This document shows, piece after piece, positions 35,665 to 45,271 of a DNA stretch of 64,000 bases. Source of the DNA: JBEISR01 sp044337705 (lineage in GTDB: Bacteria; Planctomycetota; Planctomycetia; Pirellulales; Pirellulaceae). The stretch covers positions 4,874 to 68,873 of the forward strand of contig JBIINB010000008.1 in assembly GCA_044337705.1 (NCBI GenBank), written 5' to 3'. The translations under genes and the position numbers were made by a program. How positions within the stretch are numbered: position 1 is the first letter of the stretch; every line of letters begins with the position of its first letter. The notes beneath the pieces were generated by a model. That model did no database searches and was not told where the DNA came from. It saw only the letters and a list, made by a program, of their open reading frames with translations.

Positions 35665-37428
35665 ATGAGTGGTGAGCGATGGAGGGTGATTCGCGGAGGA
35701 TTGCTTTGCGATCCCTCCCAGTGGCCCCAGCCGATCGCTGCGGACCTCTACTTCTGTTCCGATCGCATCGCAGCAGCTCCTCCCGACGGAACCCCCTGCA
35801 CGGTGATCGACGCCACCGGTTGCCTGGTGATGGCCTCCGGAATCGATCTGCATACCCACATCGGTGGTGGTAAAGTCAACCTGGCGCGATGGCTGTTGCC
35901 GGATTCGGCCCGCTGGAGCGGATCGGGGGCGTGGTGGAAGGAGTCAGCGGGCCACCACCGACTGACAAGCCCAGTGCCACCTGCCTGGGAGACGGGCCGA
36001 CGCTATCTGGAGATGGGTTACGGGGTCGCGATGGAACCTGCGGTGGCTCCCTGCAGCGCCCGGCAAACTCACCTCGAACTGTCCGACCTGCCTCATCTGG
36101 ATACGGGCGGTTATCTGGTGCTGGGGAACGAGACTCTGCTGCTGGAACAGCTGGCTGCAGGATGCAGCCAGCAATGGGTCGATGACTACGTCGCGTGGAT
36201 GGTCGCAGCGCATCAGTGCTATGGAGTCAAGGTGGTCAACCCAGGAGGAGTCAGCGCATGGAAGGAGGGGCAGGGATCGACTTCGCTGGATACCCCTCAC
36301 CCTCGTTATGGCGTTACCGGGCGAGCGATCTTGGTCGCACTGGCCAGCGCTGTCGATCGCCTCGGACTACCACATCCTTTGCATCTGCACTGCAACCAAT
36401 TGGGAGTCCCAGGCAATATCGAAACTACACTGGCAACCATTGCCGCGCTGGAAGGCAAAAGGCTTCATCTGGCCCACGTGCAGTTCCACGCCTATGGCAA
36501 GGAGGGGCCGGTGGGCTTCTCTTCGGCAGCGGACCGACTGGTCGATGCGCTGCAGGCCAACCCTCTAGTGACGATCGATGTTGGGCAAGTCCTGTTTGGC
36601 CAGACCGTGACCCTCTCAGGCGACCTGGCGCATCAAGCCCACCATCGCAACCTGGCACACCCAAGTAAAACGATCCTTCAGCGTCAGGAGCTGCAGGGGG
36701 GCTGTGGCATCCTTCCCTTTCGCTACCGTCATCCCTCCTTTGTGCATGGCCTGCAATGGACGGTGGGACTGGAGCTGTTTCTGCGGATGCCAGACCCCAG
36801 CCGGGTATTTCTCACAACCGATCATCCCAATGGAGCTCCCTTCACCACCTACCCCCATCTGATGCGGCTGCTGACCGATCTGGATTTCCGGGAAGCGGCA
36901 TTCCGGACGCTGCATCCGGATGTGCAGCGACAGAGCGAACTGATGCAGCTGAAGCGGGTCTTCACCGATACCGACCTGGCCGCCTCCACTCGCTGGGGAC
37001 CCGCGATGGCATTGGGGCTTAGCGACCGCGGCAGCCTGCGCACCGGCGCGCTGGCCGACGTGGCGGTCTACTCGATTGGATCGAATGCCGAAGAAACCTA
37101 CCGGGAAGCTCGATGGGTCTTCCGTCGCGGACAAATCGTCTACGACCATGGAAGCATCCTGGCCCCCAGCAACACCACCTCTCCACCAACCCAGCCCCTG
37201 GTCGCCCCACTCGACCGGGTCGCTCCGGCAATTCCCCCCTGGGAAACGCGATGGCGGGAAATCTACCATCGCACCAGCGCATCGGAACGAATTTCGGGAG
37301 ACGAGCTTCAGGAGATGCGGTCGAATCGCTGGGAACCAGCCCCGAGTCCTCCGAGCTCCCCGAAGTCGCCTCCGGTGGCGACTTCGGATCCCCGTGCATG
37401 TTATCGAAAGGATCGCAAAGCCAACTGA
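35665..37428 (+). CDS. fhcA: Formyltransferase/hydrolase complex subunit A (FmdA/FwdA-like)
   Basis: FhcA hydrolyses the formyl group from a methanofuran analogue, releasing formate, in H4MPT-dependent formaldehyde oxidation. The 587 residues have the amidohydrolase entry VMASGIDLHTHIGGGKVN with metal-binding His63 and His65, then GVKVVNPGG (the region of the usual modified or metal-bridging Lys), LGLPHPLHLHCNQLG with further metal His residues, LHLAHVQFHAYG, and VFLTTDHPNGAPFTTYP with the catalytic Asp. Length fits the family (about 550). ATG 35665 follows GGGAGAAGGGC. It heads the fhcA-D-C cluster; the usual partner fhcB is absent nearby. Confidence 0.9.
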   Translation: MSGERWRVIRGGLLCDPSQWPQPIAADLYFCSDRIAAAPPDGTPCTVIDATGCLVMASGIDLHTHIGGGKVNLARWLLPDSARWSGSGAWWKESAGHHRLTSPVPPAWETGRRYLEMGYGVAMEPAVAPCSARQTHLELSDLPHLDTGGYLVLGNETLLLEQLAAGCSQQWVDDYVAWMVAAHQCYGVKVVNPGGVSAWKEGQGSTSLDTPHPRYGVTGRAILVALASAVDRLGLPHPLHLHCNQLGVPGNIETTLATIAALEGKRLHLAHVQFHAYGKEGPVGFSSAADRLVDALQANPLVTIDVGQVLFGQTVTLSGDLAHQAHHRNLAHPSKTILQRQELQGGCGILPFRYRHPSFVHGLQWTVGLELFLRMPDPSRVFLTTDHPNGAPFTTYPHLMRLLTDLDFREAAFRTLHPDVQRQSELMQLKRVFTDTDLAASTRWGPAMALGLSDRGSLRTGALADVAVYSIGSNAEETYREARWVFRRGQIVYDHGSILAPSNTTSPPTQPLVAPLDRVAPAIPPWETRWREIYHRTSASERISGDELQEMRSNRWEPAPSPPSSPKSPPVATSDPRACYRKDRKAN

Positions 37429-37508
37429 CTGCCCCCGCGATCGCCTACCACGTCACGCCGTCAGGTCGAACCAGCAGCCAGGAATTCCAGACAGAAGGAA
37501 GCACAGCC

Positions 37509-38414
37509 ATGCGGATCCATGGAATCCCGATTGAACCGACGTTTGCCGAAGCATTCGACATGACCGCCACGCGGATTCTCATCACCGCGGCCGAACCGCA
37601 GTGGGCGATGCGAGCCGCCGAAGCGATGACGGGATTTGCCACCAGTGTGATCGGCTGTGGAGTGGAGGCAGGGATTGAAAAGGAGATCGAGGAATCCGAA
37701 TCACCCGACGGACGTCCCGGGGTGGCGGTGTTGCTGTTCAGCATGTCGGGAGGCGAGCTGGAAAAGCAACTGGTGCGAAGGGTCGGGCAGTGTGTACTGA
37801 CCTGCCCCAGCACGTCGGCCTTCGCCGGCATGCAGGGCGCCAAACGGATCGCGATGGGATCAAAGCTTCGGTATTTCGGCGACGGAGACCAGATTTCCAA
37901 AGCCTTTGGCGACCGGAGATTCTGGCGCATCCCGGTGATGGATGGCGAGTTTGTCTGTGAGGAATCGGTTGCGCGCGTCAGCGCTGTGGGAGGTGGCAAT
38001 TTTCTGATCCTCGCCGAAACCATCCACGGCGCGCTCCACGCCTCCGATGCCGCCGTTCGCGCGATTCGGCGGATCCCCGAATGCATCATCCCCTTCCCCG
38101 GTGGCGTCGCCCGCAGCGGCTCCAAAGTCGGCTCCAAGTACCGCAGCCTCTCCGCGTCCACCAACTCGAAATACTGCCCCACACTCAAACATCTGCGACC
38201 GACCGACCTGGAAGATGGCTGTGGGGCAGCCCTGGAACTGGTCATCGACGCGCTGCGCCCGGAAACGATTGCCGATGCCATGCGGGTGGGAATCCTAGCT
38301 GCCTGCGAGATCGGCCCATCGTGCGGCGTCCGGCGGATCACAGCAGGCAATTACGGCGGACAGCTGGGCAAGCACCACTTCCATCTGCTGGAAGTGATGG
38401 GAGGCAAGAGATGA
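37509..38414 (+). CDS. fhcD: Formylmethanofuran-tetrahydromethanopterin formyltransferase (Ftr-like)
   Basis: FhcD passes the formyl group between tetrahydromethanopterin and methanofuran. The 301 residues begin RIHGIPIEPTFAEAFDMTATRILITA, continue with VIGCGVEAGIE, RPGVAVLLFSMSG, CVLTCPSTSAFAGM and IPFPGGVARSGSKVGSKY, and end TAGNYGGQLGKHHFHLLEVM; these match the two-lobed Ftr fold throughout. ATG 37509 has GAAGGA nine bases upstream. The open frame extends far upstream, but that part overlaps fhcA and carries no family similarity. The stop overlaps the fhcC ATG by 4 bases. Confidence 0.92.
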   Translation: MRIHGIPIEPTFAEAFDMTATRILITAAEPQWAMRAAEAMTGFATSVIGCGVEAGIEKEIEESESPDGRPGVAVLLFSMSGGELEKQLVRRVGQCVLTCPSTSAFAGMQGAKRIAMGSKLRYFGDGDQISKAFGDRRFWRIPVMDGEFVCEESVARVSAVGGGNFLILAETIHGALHASDAAVRAIRRIPECIIPFPGGVARSGSKVGSKYRSLSASTNSKYCPTLKHLRPTDLEDGCGAALELVIDALRPETIADAMRVGILAACEIGPSCGVRRITAGNYGGQLGKHHFHLLEVMGGKR

Positions 38415-39367
38415 ACGGCTGGAGATTCCAACCGCGCGAAGCATTCGAGGAACGGCTGGATGCGTCCGAACTGATCCCGGAAAAGCTACTTCCAAGGAGT
38501 CTTTCGGAGATCCTGTCGATCCAGATCTCTGTCGGCCTGCGACGCGTCCGACTGTCTGAACTCTTCGAGGTCTCGCCGCTAGCCGACGTGGCGACGATCC
38601 TCTTCGATGGCGATTGTTCAGGCATCGATCGACTTGGCTGGTCGATGACCAGCGGCCGACTTCGGATCGAAGGAAATGCAGGAAACGGGGTTGGCCAGTC
38701 GATGCGAGGCGGACAGGTCGAAGTGACCGGATCGGTCGCCGATAACGCCGCTTCCGATATGCGAGGTGGGGAGCTACTCATCGGGGGCAATGCCGGACGA
38801 AGGCTGGGAGCCCCCTTGCCGGGAGAGCGAGGCGGGATGCGCGGCGGCACCCTGCTGGTCGGTGGCTCTCTGGGGCCAGAGGCCCTGCTGAGGATGCGGA
38901 GAGGCGTGGTGGCGGTCGCTGGCCAGGCCGCTGAGGATGGAGCGCACCAGATGATTGCGGGAACGATTGTGCTGCTAAGCCCGTGCGAGGGTGGATGGGC
39001 GCGAGGCATGCGAAGGGGATCGATCGTCTCGATGGATGCTTCCCAACCGCCCGGTTCCTCGCGGGCCGATGGAGCCCTCTGGAGCGATGAACAGCTTCTG
39101 GAACTAAGCTTCCTCCCCCTCCTTTGGAACCACCTCGATGACGTCCTTCTTCGATTCGGAAAACAACCCTTCGCTCTTCCGGCCGTTACATCGTCGTCAG
39201 GCCACAGGGAGAATGATCCCGCTGGGGGCGACAACAGCCAACAGCCTTTCCACTCCCCATGGCCCCGCACCCGCTGGGCGTTTCGACAGATCGGGGATTT
39301 GGCCGTCGGCGGACGCGGTGAACGACTCTGGCTCCGCCGACTCCCCGGATTCACCAGGAATTCCTGA
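38411..39367 (+). CDS. fhcC: Formyltransferase/hydrolase complex subunit C (FmdC-like)
   Basis: FhcC is the beta-helical structural subunit of the Fhc complex. The 318 residues contain the repeated Gly-rich turns of the FwdC/GltB-C-like helix: GRLRIEGNAGNGVGQSMRGGQVEVTGS, DMRGGELLIGGNAGRR, GGMRGGTLLVGGS, MRRGVVAVAG and MIAGTIVLLS. The first 70 residues (NGWRFQPREAFEERLDASELIPEKL) match the usual lead-in. The C-terminal 60 residues look like low-complexity sequence with a weak family match, which could be a species-specific tail. The ATG overlaps the fhcD stop. After it comes a 392-base gap. Confidence 0.88.
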   Translation: MNGWRFQPREAFEERLDASELIPEKLLPRSLSEILSIQISVGLRRVRLSELFEVSPLADVATILFDGDCSGIDRLGWSMTSGRLRIEGNAGNGVGQSMRGGQVEVTGSVADNAASDMRGGELLIGGNAGRRLGAPLPGERGGMRGGTLLVGGSLGPEALLRMRRGVVAVAGQAAEDGAHQMIAGTIVLLSPCEGGWARGMRRGSIVSMDASQPPGSSRADGALWSDEQLLELSFLPLLWNHLDDVLLRFGKQPFALPAVTSSSGHRENDPAGGDNSQQPFHSPWPRTRWAFRQIGDLAVGGRGERLWLRRLPGFTRNS

Positions 39368-39759
39368 CCCCTAAGGGGCGATGGAAAAGCCACGGCAGCC
39401 TCCCGAGACAGGTTCGGGGAGGTTATGGCCCTGCCGCAATCGCTTTGCTAGTCAATCCACCTCCGGGAACCGGTGATGACGACTCATCGATTCTTGCAAT
39501 CGCCAGCGGGCTGACAAGAACTTTGGAAGAATCCGCCCGTCCAAACCCTGGCTCTGGTGGCTCATCCCACCGATTGGGTTTTCCGCAGCGGCCTGCGACC
39601 ACTTGCCGATCTGCCCCCGGATCGATCACACTGGAGGGTTCGGTTTGCGGTCTTGTTGGACCACGGTCGCTTGGCGGCTGAACCGAACCCCCGGCGGGGA
39701 TACCTGCTCGCCTTGAACGTGCCTCGCCGAATTCCAAAGGTCCCCGGGGATCGCCATCC
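39368..39759. other. Gap between fhcC and the SNF2 gene
   Basis: Several overlapping open stretches exist on both strands, none with a recognisable domain or a good ribosome binding site. The plus-strand stretch at 39445-39681 (MLVNPPPGTGDDDSSILAIASGL) is the most protein-like but remains unassigned. I see no terminator. Confidence 0.3.
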
Positions 39760-42700
39760 GTGCATGAGTCACCGAATGAAGTCCAAGGTATCGTTTTGTC
39801 GATTCTGGAGTCGCTGGGGAAGGTGGAGCGGAAGATACGAAGCAACCGCCTCCTTCTGGCTCGTTACTGCAAGATGTCCGACACTCCACGATTGGACCGC
39901 AATTCTGAACGATGGTGCTGGGAATTTGATTATCTGAACCAGATGGGAGATGGTCCTCCCATCCAGACGATGCTGGTGGCGATGGTCCAGCCTGCTGCCG
40001 AGGCAACCCCATCGCAATGGCATCAGACTCCATCGCACTTCGGAGAGATGGGATTTCGTTGCAGCTGCGGAGAAGCCTCGATCGAACCTTGCGCCCATGT
40101 GGCTGCTGCGGTGACGTGGCTGCGGCAAAAAATCGCGGCGCAGCCTCCCGAAGGAGCCTGGAAGTTCCTGCAGGGACTGGTCGCCGACGGTTCGGCCGCT
40201 GCCGAGCAGCTGATCGAAGCCCTGACCAAGATCCCAGCCGGTTCGAGCGCTGCGGAAGCTCCCGAACGCATCCAGTGGCGCCTGAATTACCACAGTCCCC
40301 ATCGCTCGATGATGGGTTCCCTGCAGGTGATTCCCTATCTCCAGCAGTTCCGAAAGCGAGGCGGTTGGACCAAAGGAAAACGAATCTATGATTTTTCGGA
40401 GATCCAGATCGATCCCGAATGGTCCCATCCAAGCGATCGCCTTCTGATGGCGATCCACCAGGCCGACGTCGCCAAAAAATCGAGCGAACTAAATAGCGGG
40501 CTGGTGGTTCGTGAGACGCTGCACCTGCTGATGAAACACCCCAATGCAGCGTTCGAAGGGGAAGAGCCCCAGCCGCTTCGGATCGAACAGCTTCCATTCG
40601 TGGTGCGGCTGGATCCCGAGGAAGACCATTTCCTTCCTGGTGTCTATCTGGGGACGATGCCGATCGAACTCGAATCGCAGCCGCTGGCCGTCTTTCCGAT
40701 CGCCCCCAACCTTTCCTTGGGGCTTCTGGTGCGGCCCGAAATGGGATTGGTGGTGATGACGGAGTTAAGTGGAGCGATGATTGCACTGATGCGCGAATTC
40801 CGCGCGGCCAAGCGTCGACGCGTGGCGCTGGATCATCAGCTCGCAGACCGGATGGCTCATGTCATGACCAGCGCCGCTCTCCGTCCGCTGCATCTGGAGC
40901 TGCCGGAGGTGCTGGCTGGCCCAGAACAACCGCTGGCTCCTCAGATCGAATTGCACCTGGCACCCGCCAGTTTCGGCGGTGGCCTGGAGGCTCGACTGCG
41001 CATCGCTTGCGATGGGGTGGGTGAGCCACCGATTCCAGGTCAGGATCCGAAGGTGCTTCGAGTCAACACGCCGGCAGGACGATTCCAGCTGGTACGCGAC
41101 CTGGTGGCCGAAGAGGAAATGGCTCAGCAAATCGTCTCCCGAACCGGCCTGGATCGACTTTCATCCCAAGGCCCCTTCACGTGGCTTGCGGAGAATGACG
41201 ACGCCGCCATGCACTTGATCGAGACCCTGGAGCAACTGGGGGATCAGGCGCCGGCCGTCTGCTGGCCACAGGAGAATCAGCAGTTCCGACTGGTAGGGGA
41301 AATCACCCCGCAGCGTTTGAAAGTCCGCCTGGCCGGTCACCGCGACTGGTTCGGCGTCGAAGGTTCGGCCGCCATCGCGGGCATCGACATCCCGCTCGAT
41401 CAGCTCCTGGCGGCGCTGCGAGCCGGCCGCCGATACATCGCGGTGGGCGAGGGACAATTCGCCAGCATCGCTCCTGCGTTGCGGCAACGACTGATCGCGA
41501 TGCTCGATCTTTCCCACAGCGATTCAGGGGCCCTGCAGGTCCCCAGGGTTGCGGTCCCGGTGCTGGAGGAGGCACTGGGCGATGACATCGACTATGAAAG
41601 CGACGAGCTGTGGAAGCTGGCGATCGAGCGGCTTCAGACGATTCGGCAACTGCAACCGCAGGTCCCCCAGCAACTGGATGCGACGCTGCGAGATTATCAG
41701 AAGCTGGGCTTCCAGTGGCTTGCGCGGCTTAGCCACCTGGGCGTCGGTGCCTGCCTAGCCGATGATATGGGGCTGGGCAAAACCGTCCAGGCCCTGGGAG
41801 CCCTCGTGATGCGACAGGAGGAAGGCCCCTCGCTGGTCGTCGCCCCAACCAGCGTCGGCGTCAACTGGCAACGCGAAACCCAACGATTCGCGCCAACCCT
41901 ACAGCCCAAACTCTATCGCGAACACGACCGCAAATCGCTGATCGATTCGGCCGGCCCCGGAGATCTGGTCATCACCAGCTACCAGCTGTTGCAGCGGGAT
42001 ATCCACCTGTTCACTTCGCGTAGCTGGAATACTCTGGTCCTCGACGAAGCCCAGTTCATCAAGAACTTCCAGACCAAAACATCGCGAGCCGTCCGGTCGT
42101 TGCAGGCCAAATGGAGCTTGGCGCTTTCGGGCACCCCGCTGGAAAACCATCTGGGGGAACTCTGGAGTCTTCAGAGGACGATTTGCCCGGGACTGCTCGG
42201 ATCATGGGAACGTTTTCGCAAGGTGTTTGCCGAGCCGATTGAGAGGGACCGGGACGCGGAACGACTTCAGTCGCTGGCACGGGTTGTCCGTCCCTTCATT
42301 CTCCGACGCACCAAACAGGAAGTACTCAGCGAACTGCCACCGCGCACCGAGGTGATCCGCTACACGGAACTCTCGGACGAAGAACGGCTGAAGTACGACG
42401 CGACCCGTCTGGCCGCCCTGGCCGATCTAGGCAATGACGAGGGCCCCAATCCCCAGCAGAAGCGAATCCGCGTCCTGGCGTGGCTCACCAAACTCCGGCA
42501 GCTTGCCTGCCATCCCAAACTGGTCGATGCCCAGTGGCAAGGTGACTCCGCAAAGCTGCAGATGTTCCTGGAGATCGTCGACGAACTGCGCGAAGGGGAT
42601 CACCGTGCACTGGTCTTCAGCCAATTCGTTCAGCATCTTTCCCTGGTACGCAAATCGCTCGATCAACGCGGCATCTCCTACCAGTACCTCGATGGCTCCA

Positions 42701-43080
42701 CCCCGATCCCCGACCGACAGAAAGCGGTCGATCAGTTTCAGGAAGGCTCGGGCGATCTCTTCCTGATCTCCTTGAAAGCAGGAGGCACCGGGCTGAATCT
42801 AACCGCAGCCGACTACGTCCTCCACCTGGATCCCTGGTGGAATCCGGCTGTAGAAGATCAGGCGACCGACCGGGCTCATCGCATCGGACAGCAGCGAGCC
42901 GTCACCGTGTATCGACTGGTCGCCAAGGATACGATCGAAGAACAGATCCTGGCGCTTCACGAGGACAAGCGAACGCTGATCAGCGGGGTGCTGGAAGGGT
43001 CCGATCGCGCTGGAAAAATGTCCAATGACGAACTGATCAGTCTGATCCGCCTGAGCCATGCACAGGTGCAAAGCAGCTGA
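39760..43080 (+). CDS. SWIM zinc-finger SNF2/DEAD-box helicase
   Basis: A protein of up to 1106 residues. A SWIM zinc finger (CxCx7CxH, residues 101-113, in FRCSCGEASIEPCAH) precedes a long middle region. The SNF2 ATPase starts near residue 645: LRDYQKLGFQWL, Walker A in ADDMGLGKTVQALG, DEAQ box in LVLDEAQFIKN, SGTPLENHLGELWSL. The C-terminal helicase lobe has RVLAWLTKLRQLACHPKL, YLDGSTPIPDRQKAV, ISLKAGGTGLNLTAADYVLHLDPWWNP and DRAHRIGQQRAV. Likely a DNA translocase in repair or transcription; specific role unknown. The start could instead be ATG 39874 (MSDTPRL); neither start has a strong ribosome binding site. Confidence 0.9.
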   Translation: MHESPNEVQGIVLSILESLGKVERKIRSNRLLLARYCKMSDTPRLDRNSERWCWEFDYLNQMGDGPPIQTMLVAMVQPAAEATPSQWHQTPSHFGEMGFRCSCGEASIEPCAHVAAAVTWLRQKIAAQPPEGAWKFLQGLVADGSAAAEQLIEALTKIPAGSSAAEAPERIQWRLNYHSPHRSMMGSLQVIPYLQQFRKRGGWTKGKRIYDFSEIQIDPEWSHPSDRLLMAIHQADVAKKSSELNSGLVVRETLHLLMKHPNAAFEGEEPQPLRIEQLPFVVRLDPEEDHFLPGVYLGTMPIELESQPLAVFPIAPNLSLGLLVRPEMGLVVMTELSGAMIALMREFRAAKRRRVALDHQLADRMAHVMTSAALRPLHLELPEVLAGPEQPLAPQIELHLAPASFGGGLEARLRIACDGVGEPPIPGQDPKVLRVNTPAGRFQLVRDLVAEEEMAQQIVSRTGLDRLSSQGPFTWLAENDDAAMHLIETLEQLGDQAPAVCWPQENQQFRLVGEITPQRLKVRLAGHRDWFGVEGSAAIAGIDIPLDQLLAALRAGRRYIAVGEGQFASIAPALRQRLIAMLDLSHSDSGALQVPRVAVPVLEEALGDDIDYESDELWKLAIERLQTIRQLQPQVPQQLDATLRDYQKLGFQWLARLSHLGVGACLADDMGLGKTVQALGALVMRQEEGPSLVVAPTSVGVNWQRETQRFAPTLQPKLYREHDRKSLIDSAGPGDLVITSYQLLQRDIHLFTSRSWNTLVLDEAQFIKNFQTKTSRAVRSLQAKWSLALSGTPLENHLGELWSLQRTICPGLLGSWERFRKVFAEPIERDRDAERLQSLARVVRPFILRRTKQEVLSELPPRTEVIRYTELSDEERLKYDATRLAALADLGNDEGPNPQQKRIRVLAWLTKLRQLACHPKLVDAQWQGDSAKLQMFLEIVDELREGDHRALVFSQFVQHLSLVRKSLDQRGISYQYLDGSTPIPDRQKAVDQFQEGSGDLFLISLKAGGTGLNLTAADYVLHLDPWWNPAVEDQATDRAHRIGQQRAVTVYRLVAKDTIEEQILALHEDKRTLISGVLEGSDRAGKMSNDELISLIRLSHAQVQSS

Positions 43081-43344
43081 GCCATCTTCGGCTGGAGATC
43101 GAAGCTACGACATCGGGATGAGATCGACCCTGGAAGTTCGCCCTGATGCTGGCGGGCACGATACCGGCGGAAGATCGCAAGCCCTTCAGTGGACGCCGTA
43201 AAAAGAAAAAGCGGACGACTCGCGCCGTACCGCTTAGATCCAGCCGCACTTGCCTTGGCGGCATCTTGGTGTCGATATCGAGCTCTTATCCTCCCCACCC
43301 GCAAACAGTCCAAATGGTCGGAAGAACAGCCGAATGCAGTCTCC
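43081..43344. other. Gap between converging SNF2 and Gly/Tyr-rich genes
   Basis: 264 bases, no recognised gene or terminator. AAAAAGAAAAAG near 43200 is the only notable simple sequence. Confidence 0.3.
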
Positions 43345-43746
43345 TTAAAAGCCAATCCCGATCGAGACTCCGCTTCGATAAAATCCCCCGCCCGCTCCGT
43401 AGGCCCCCAGCGGAGGAAACCCACCCACACCAAAGGCGCCCCAGCCAAATCCGGGAACCACGCCAATGGGTCGGCTGTAGACGGGAGCCGGACCCACCCA
43501 ACCCCAGGTCGGATAGATCGGGTAGCTCGGATAGACCGGGTAGCCCACCGAGTAGACGCGAGGCGCCACCACGTAGGCTGGATAGGTGCGCACCACAGGG
43601 ACCGGCCGCACATGTGCAGGCACACCCACCGTGCGGGAACGGATCACCGTTCTGGATCGCGGCCAACCTCCCAAACTATCTCCAGCCGCAACAGCCACCA
43701 ACAGAAGAGACAATCCCACCGAAAGCCATCGTCTTGTAGCAACCAT
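43345..43746 (-). CDS. Small secreted Gly/Tyr/Pro-rich protein
   Basis: A 133-residue exported protein of unknown function. MVATRRWLSVGLSLLLVAVAAGDSLG is a signal peptide. The mature part is Arg/Val-rich at first (RSRTVIRSRTVGVPAHVRPV), then repetitive in Tyr-Pro steps (YPVYPSYPIYPTWGW) and finally Gly-rich, ending SGVSIGIGF. Such composition fits a structural surface or outer-membrane-associated protein, and similar short secreted Gly/Tyr-rich proteins occur in planctomycete genomes. GGAG six bases before ATG 43746 supports the start. No homolog can be named from sequence alone. Confidence 0.7.
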   Translation of the reverse strand: MVATRRWLSVGLSLLLVAVAAGDSLGGWPRSRTVIRSRTVGVPAHVRPVPVVRTYPAYVVAPRVYSVGYPVYPSYPIYPTWGWVGPAPVYSRPIGVVPGFGWGAFGVGGFPPLGAYGAGGGFYRSGVSIGIGF

Positions 43747-44128
43747 CCCGCACTCCTTAACCTGGCCTGGAGACCCAAGAGACAACCCGAACTTCAGCGT
43801 GATCGAAGACGCACCCGCGCGTCGCAACGCATCCTGGCACTTCGACGATCGTTCCACCTTGAAGTTCCCAGAAAATAGTAGGCTCCTTGGTGGGGTAATC
43901 AAGGGCCAGCCGCAGCGGAACGGAGCCGTCTTTCGCAGCATCGTCGAACGGAGCATGAATTGCCGGTTAGCCCCAGGGAAAACGAAGCAAATGCGCGGGT
44001 TGGAGAACTCCTTGGTTGCACCCCTTGGTTGGCTTTGCGAGAATGCTATTCGGTGGAATCTGCAGGTAGTGGAACGGCTGTTCGGTCGTAACCTTGCGGT
44101 TCTCGCACCGTTGCCAGGAGTTCGATCC
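43747..44128. promoter_or_regulatory. Divergent region before the Tat propeller gene
   Basis: About 382 bases between divergent genes; no recognised gene. Promoters for both should lie here. AGGAG at 44116-44120 is the likely ribosome binding site for ATG 44129. Confidence 0.35.
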
Positions 44129-45220
44129 ATGAATCGCCGCACGAACGATTCCCGACGCCGGTTCCTCAAGACCTCCGCCGCAATGGCTGCCCTGGGGGCC
44201 GCCGCTCCCGCCATCCATCTGCCGCGTGCATCGGCCAGCCAATCGGAACTGATCATTGGCGAAGGAGAGCATCGCTACCGCGTCAATCATCACTGGCCCC
44301 AGCTTCCCTCTCCTTTCACCTGGCAGACCACTCACAACGTCGCGGTCGACTCCCAGAACAATCTCTATGTGATCCATGAGGGCAGAGAGAATCAGAAAGA
44401 ACATCCGTCGATTTTCGTCTTCGATCCGGAAGGGAAATTGATTCGTTCGTTTGGAGCCCGGTTCCAGGGAGGTGGTCATGGGATTGAAGTGCGACAGGAG
44501 GGGAGCGAGGAGTTCCTCTACGTCGCCGCCTACCAGCAGGTCAAAACAATCGCCAAACTGACGCTGGAAGGGGAAACCATCTGGGAACAGCGAGCCCCGC
44601 GCGGTAGCGATCGCTACAACGAAGAAGAGTATGCCCACCCCAAGAAGGTCTGGGGGCGAGATCGTTTCATGCCGACCAATTTCGCATTCCTGGATGATGG
44701 TGGCTTTCTTCTGGCAGATGGCTACGGAGCATTTCTGATCCACCGCTATGACAAGGAGGGTAACTGGGTCAGTTGCTTCGGTGGAGAAGGCGCCGGCGAG
44801 GGTACATTCAATACGCCACACGGACTTTGGATCGATCGCCGCAAACCCGACCAACCGGTGATCGTCGTCACCGACCGAGCCCACGATACGCTCCAGCGAT
44901 TCCAAATGGATGGAAAATACATCGACACCCTGACCGACTTCGGACTGCCGGCGAATATCGACATCCAAGGAGACCTCATGCTGGTGCCAGAACTCAAGGC
45001 GAGGCTTTCCATCCTCGATCGCGACAACCGGGTGGTCGCACGCCTGGGAGAGGACGTCCAGCGGATCTCTGGTGACCGCGAAATCCGAAACGATGAGAAA
45101 AAGTGGATCGACGGTAAGTTCGTCCATCCCCACGATGCCTGTTTCGATCGGGAAGGTAACATCTTCGTCGCCGAATGGGTCGCTTCAGGGCGAATCACCA
45201 AACTGACCAAAGTTTCCTGA
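44129..45220 (+). CDS. Tat-exported NHL/six-bladed beta-propeller protein
   Basis: A 363-residue exported protein. The Tat signal is clear: NRRTNDSRRRFLKTSAAMAALGAAAPA. The mature part is a propeller of NHL type (HNVAVDSQNNLYVIHEGREN, HGIEVRQEGSEEFLYVAAYQQ, PTNFAFLDDGGFLLADGYG, GTFNTPHGLWIDRRK, PHDACFDREGNIFVAEWV) similar to peptidyl-glycine lyase-like propellers of planctomycetes. It may bind a ligand or scaffold a periplasmic complex; no catalytic residue set is obvious to me. The hairpin after the stop (45272-45292) is a probable terminator, separating it from the DUF1553 gene. Confidence 0.82.
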   Translation: MNRRTNDSRRRFLKTSAAMAALGAAAPAIHLPRASASQSELIIGEGEHRYRVNHHWPQLPSPFTWQTTHNVAVDSQNNLYVIHEGRENQKEHPSIFVFDPEGKLIRSFGARFQGGGHGIEVRQEGSEEFLYVAAYQQVKTIAKLTLEGETIWEQRAPRGSDRYNEEEYAHPKKVWGRDRFMPTNFAFLDDGGFLLADGYGAFLIHRYDKEGNWVSCFGGEGAGEGTFNTPHGLWIDRRKPDQPVIVVTDRAHDTLQRFQMDGKYIDTLTDFGLPANIDIQGDLMLVPELKARLSILDRDNRVVARLGEDVQRISGDREIRNDEKKWIDGKFVHPHDACFDREGNIFVAEWVASGRITKLTKVS

Positions 45221-45271
45221 TCCGGCGACTCTTTCCGCGTCTCCTCCCATCAATCGTCTGCTAATTCCGAC

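Noticed and set aside
43967..45133. 388-codon minus-strand frame antisense to the Tat propeller gene
   Set aside because: The plus strand carries a Tat signal and NHL blades; the minus frame has neither.
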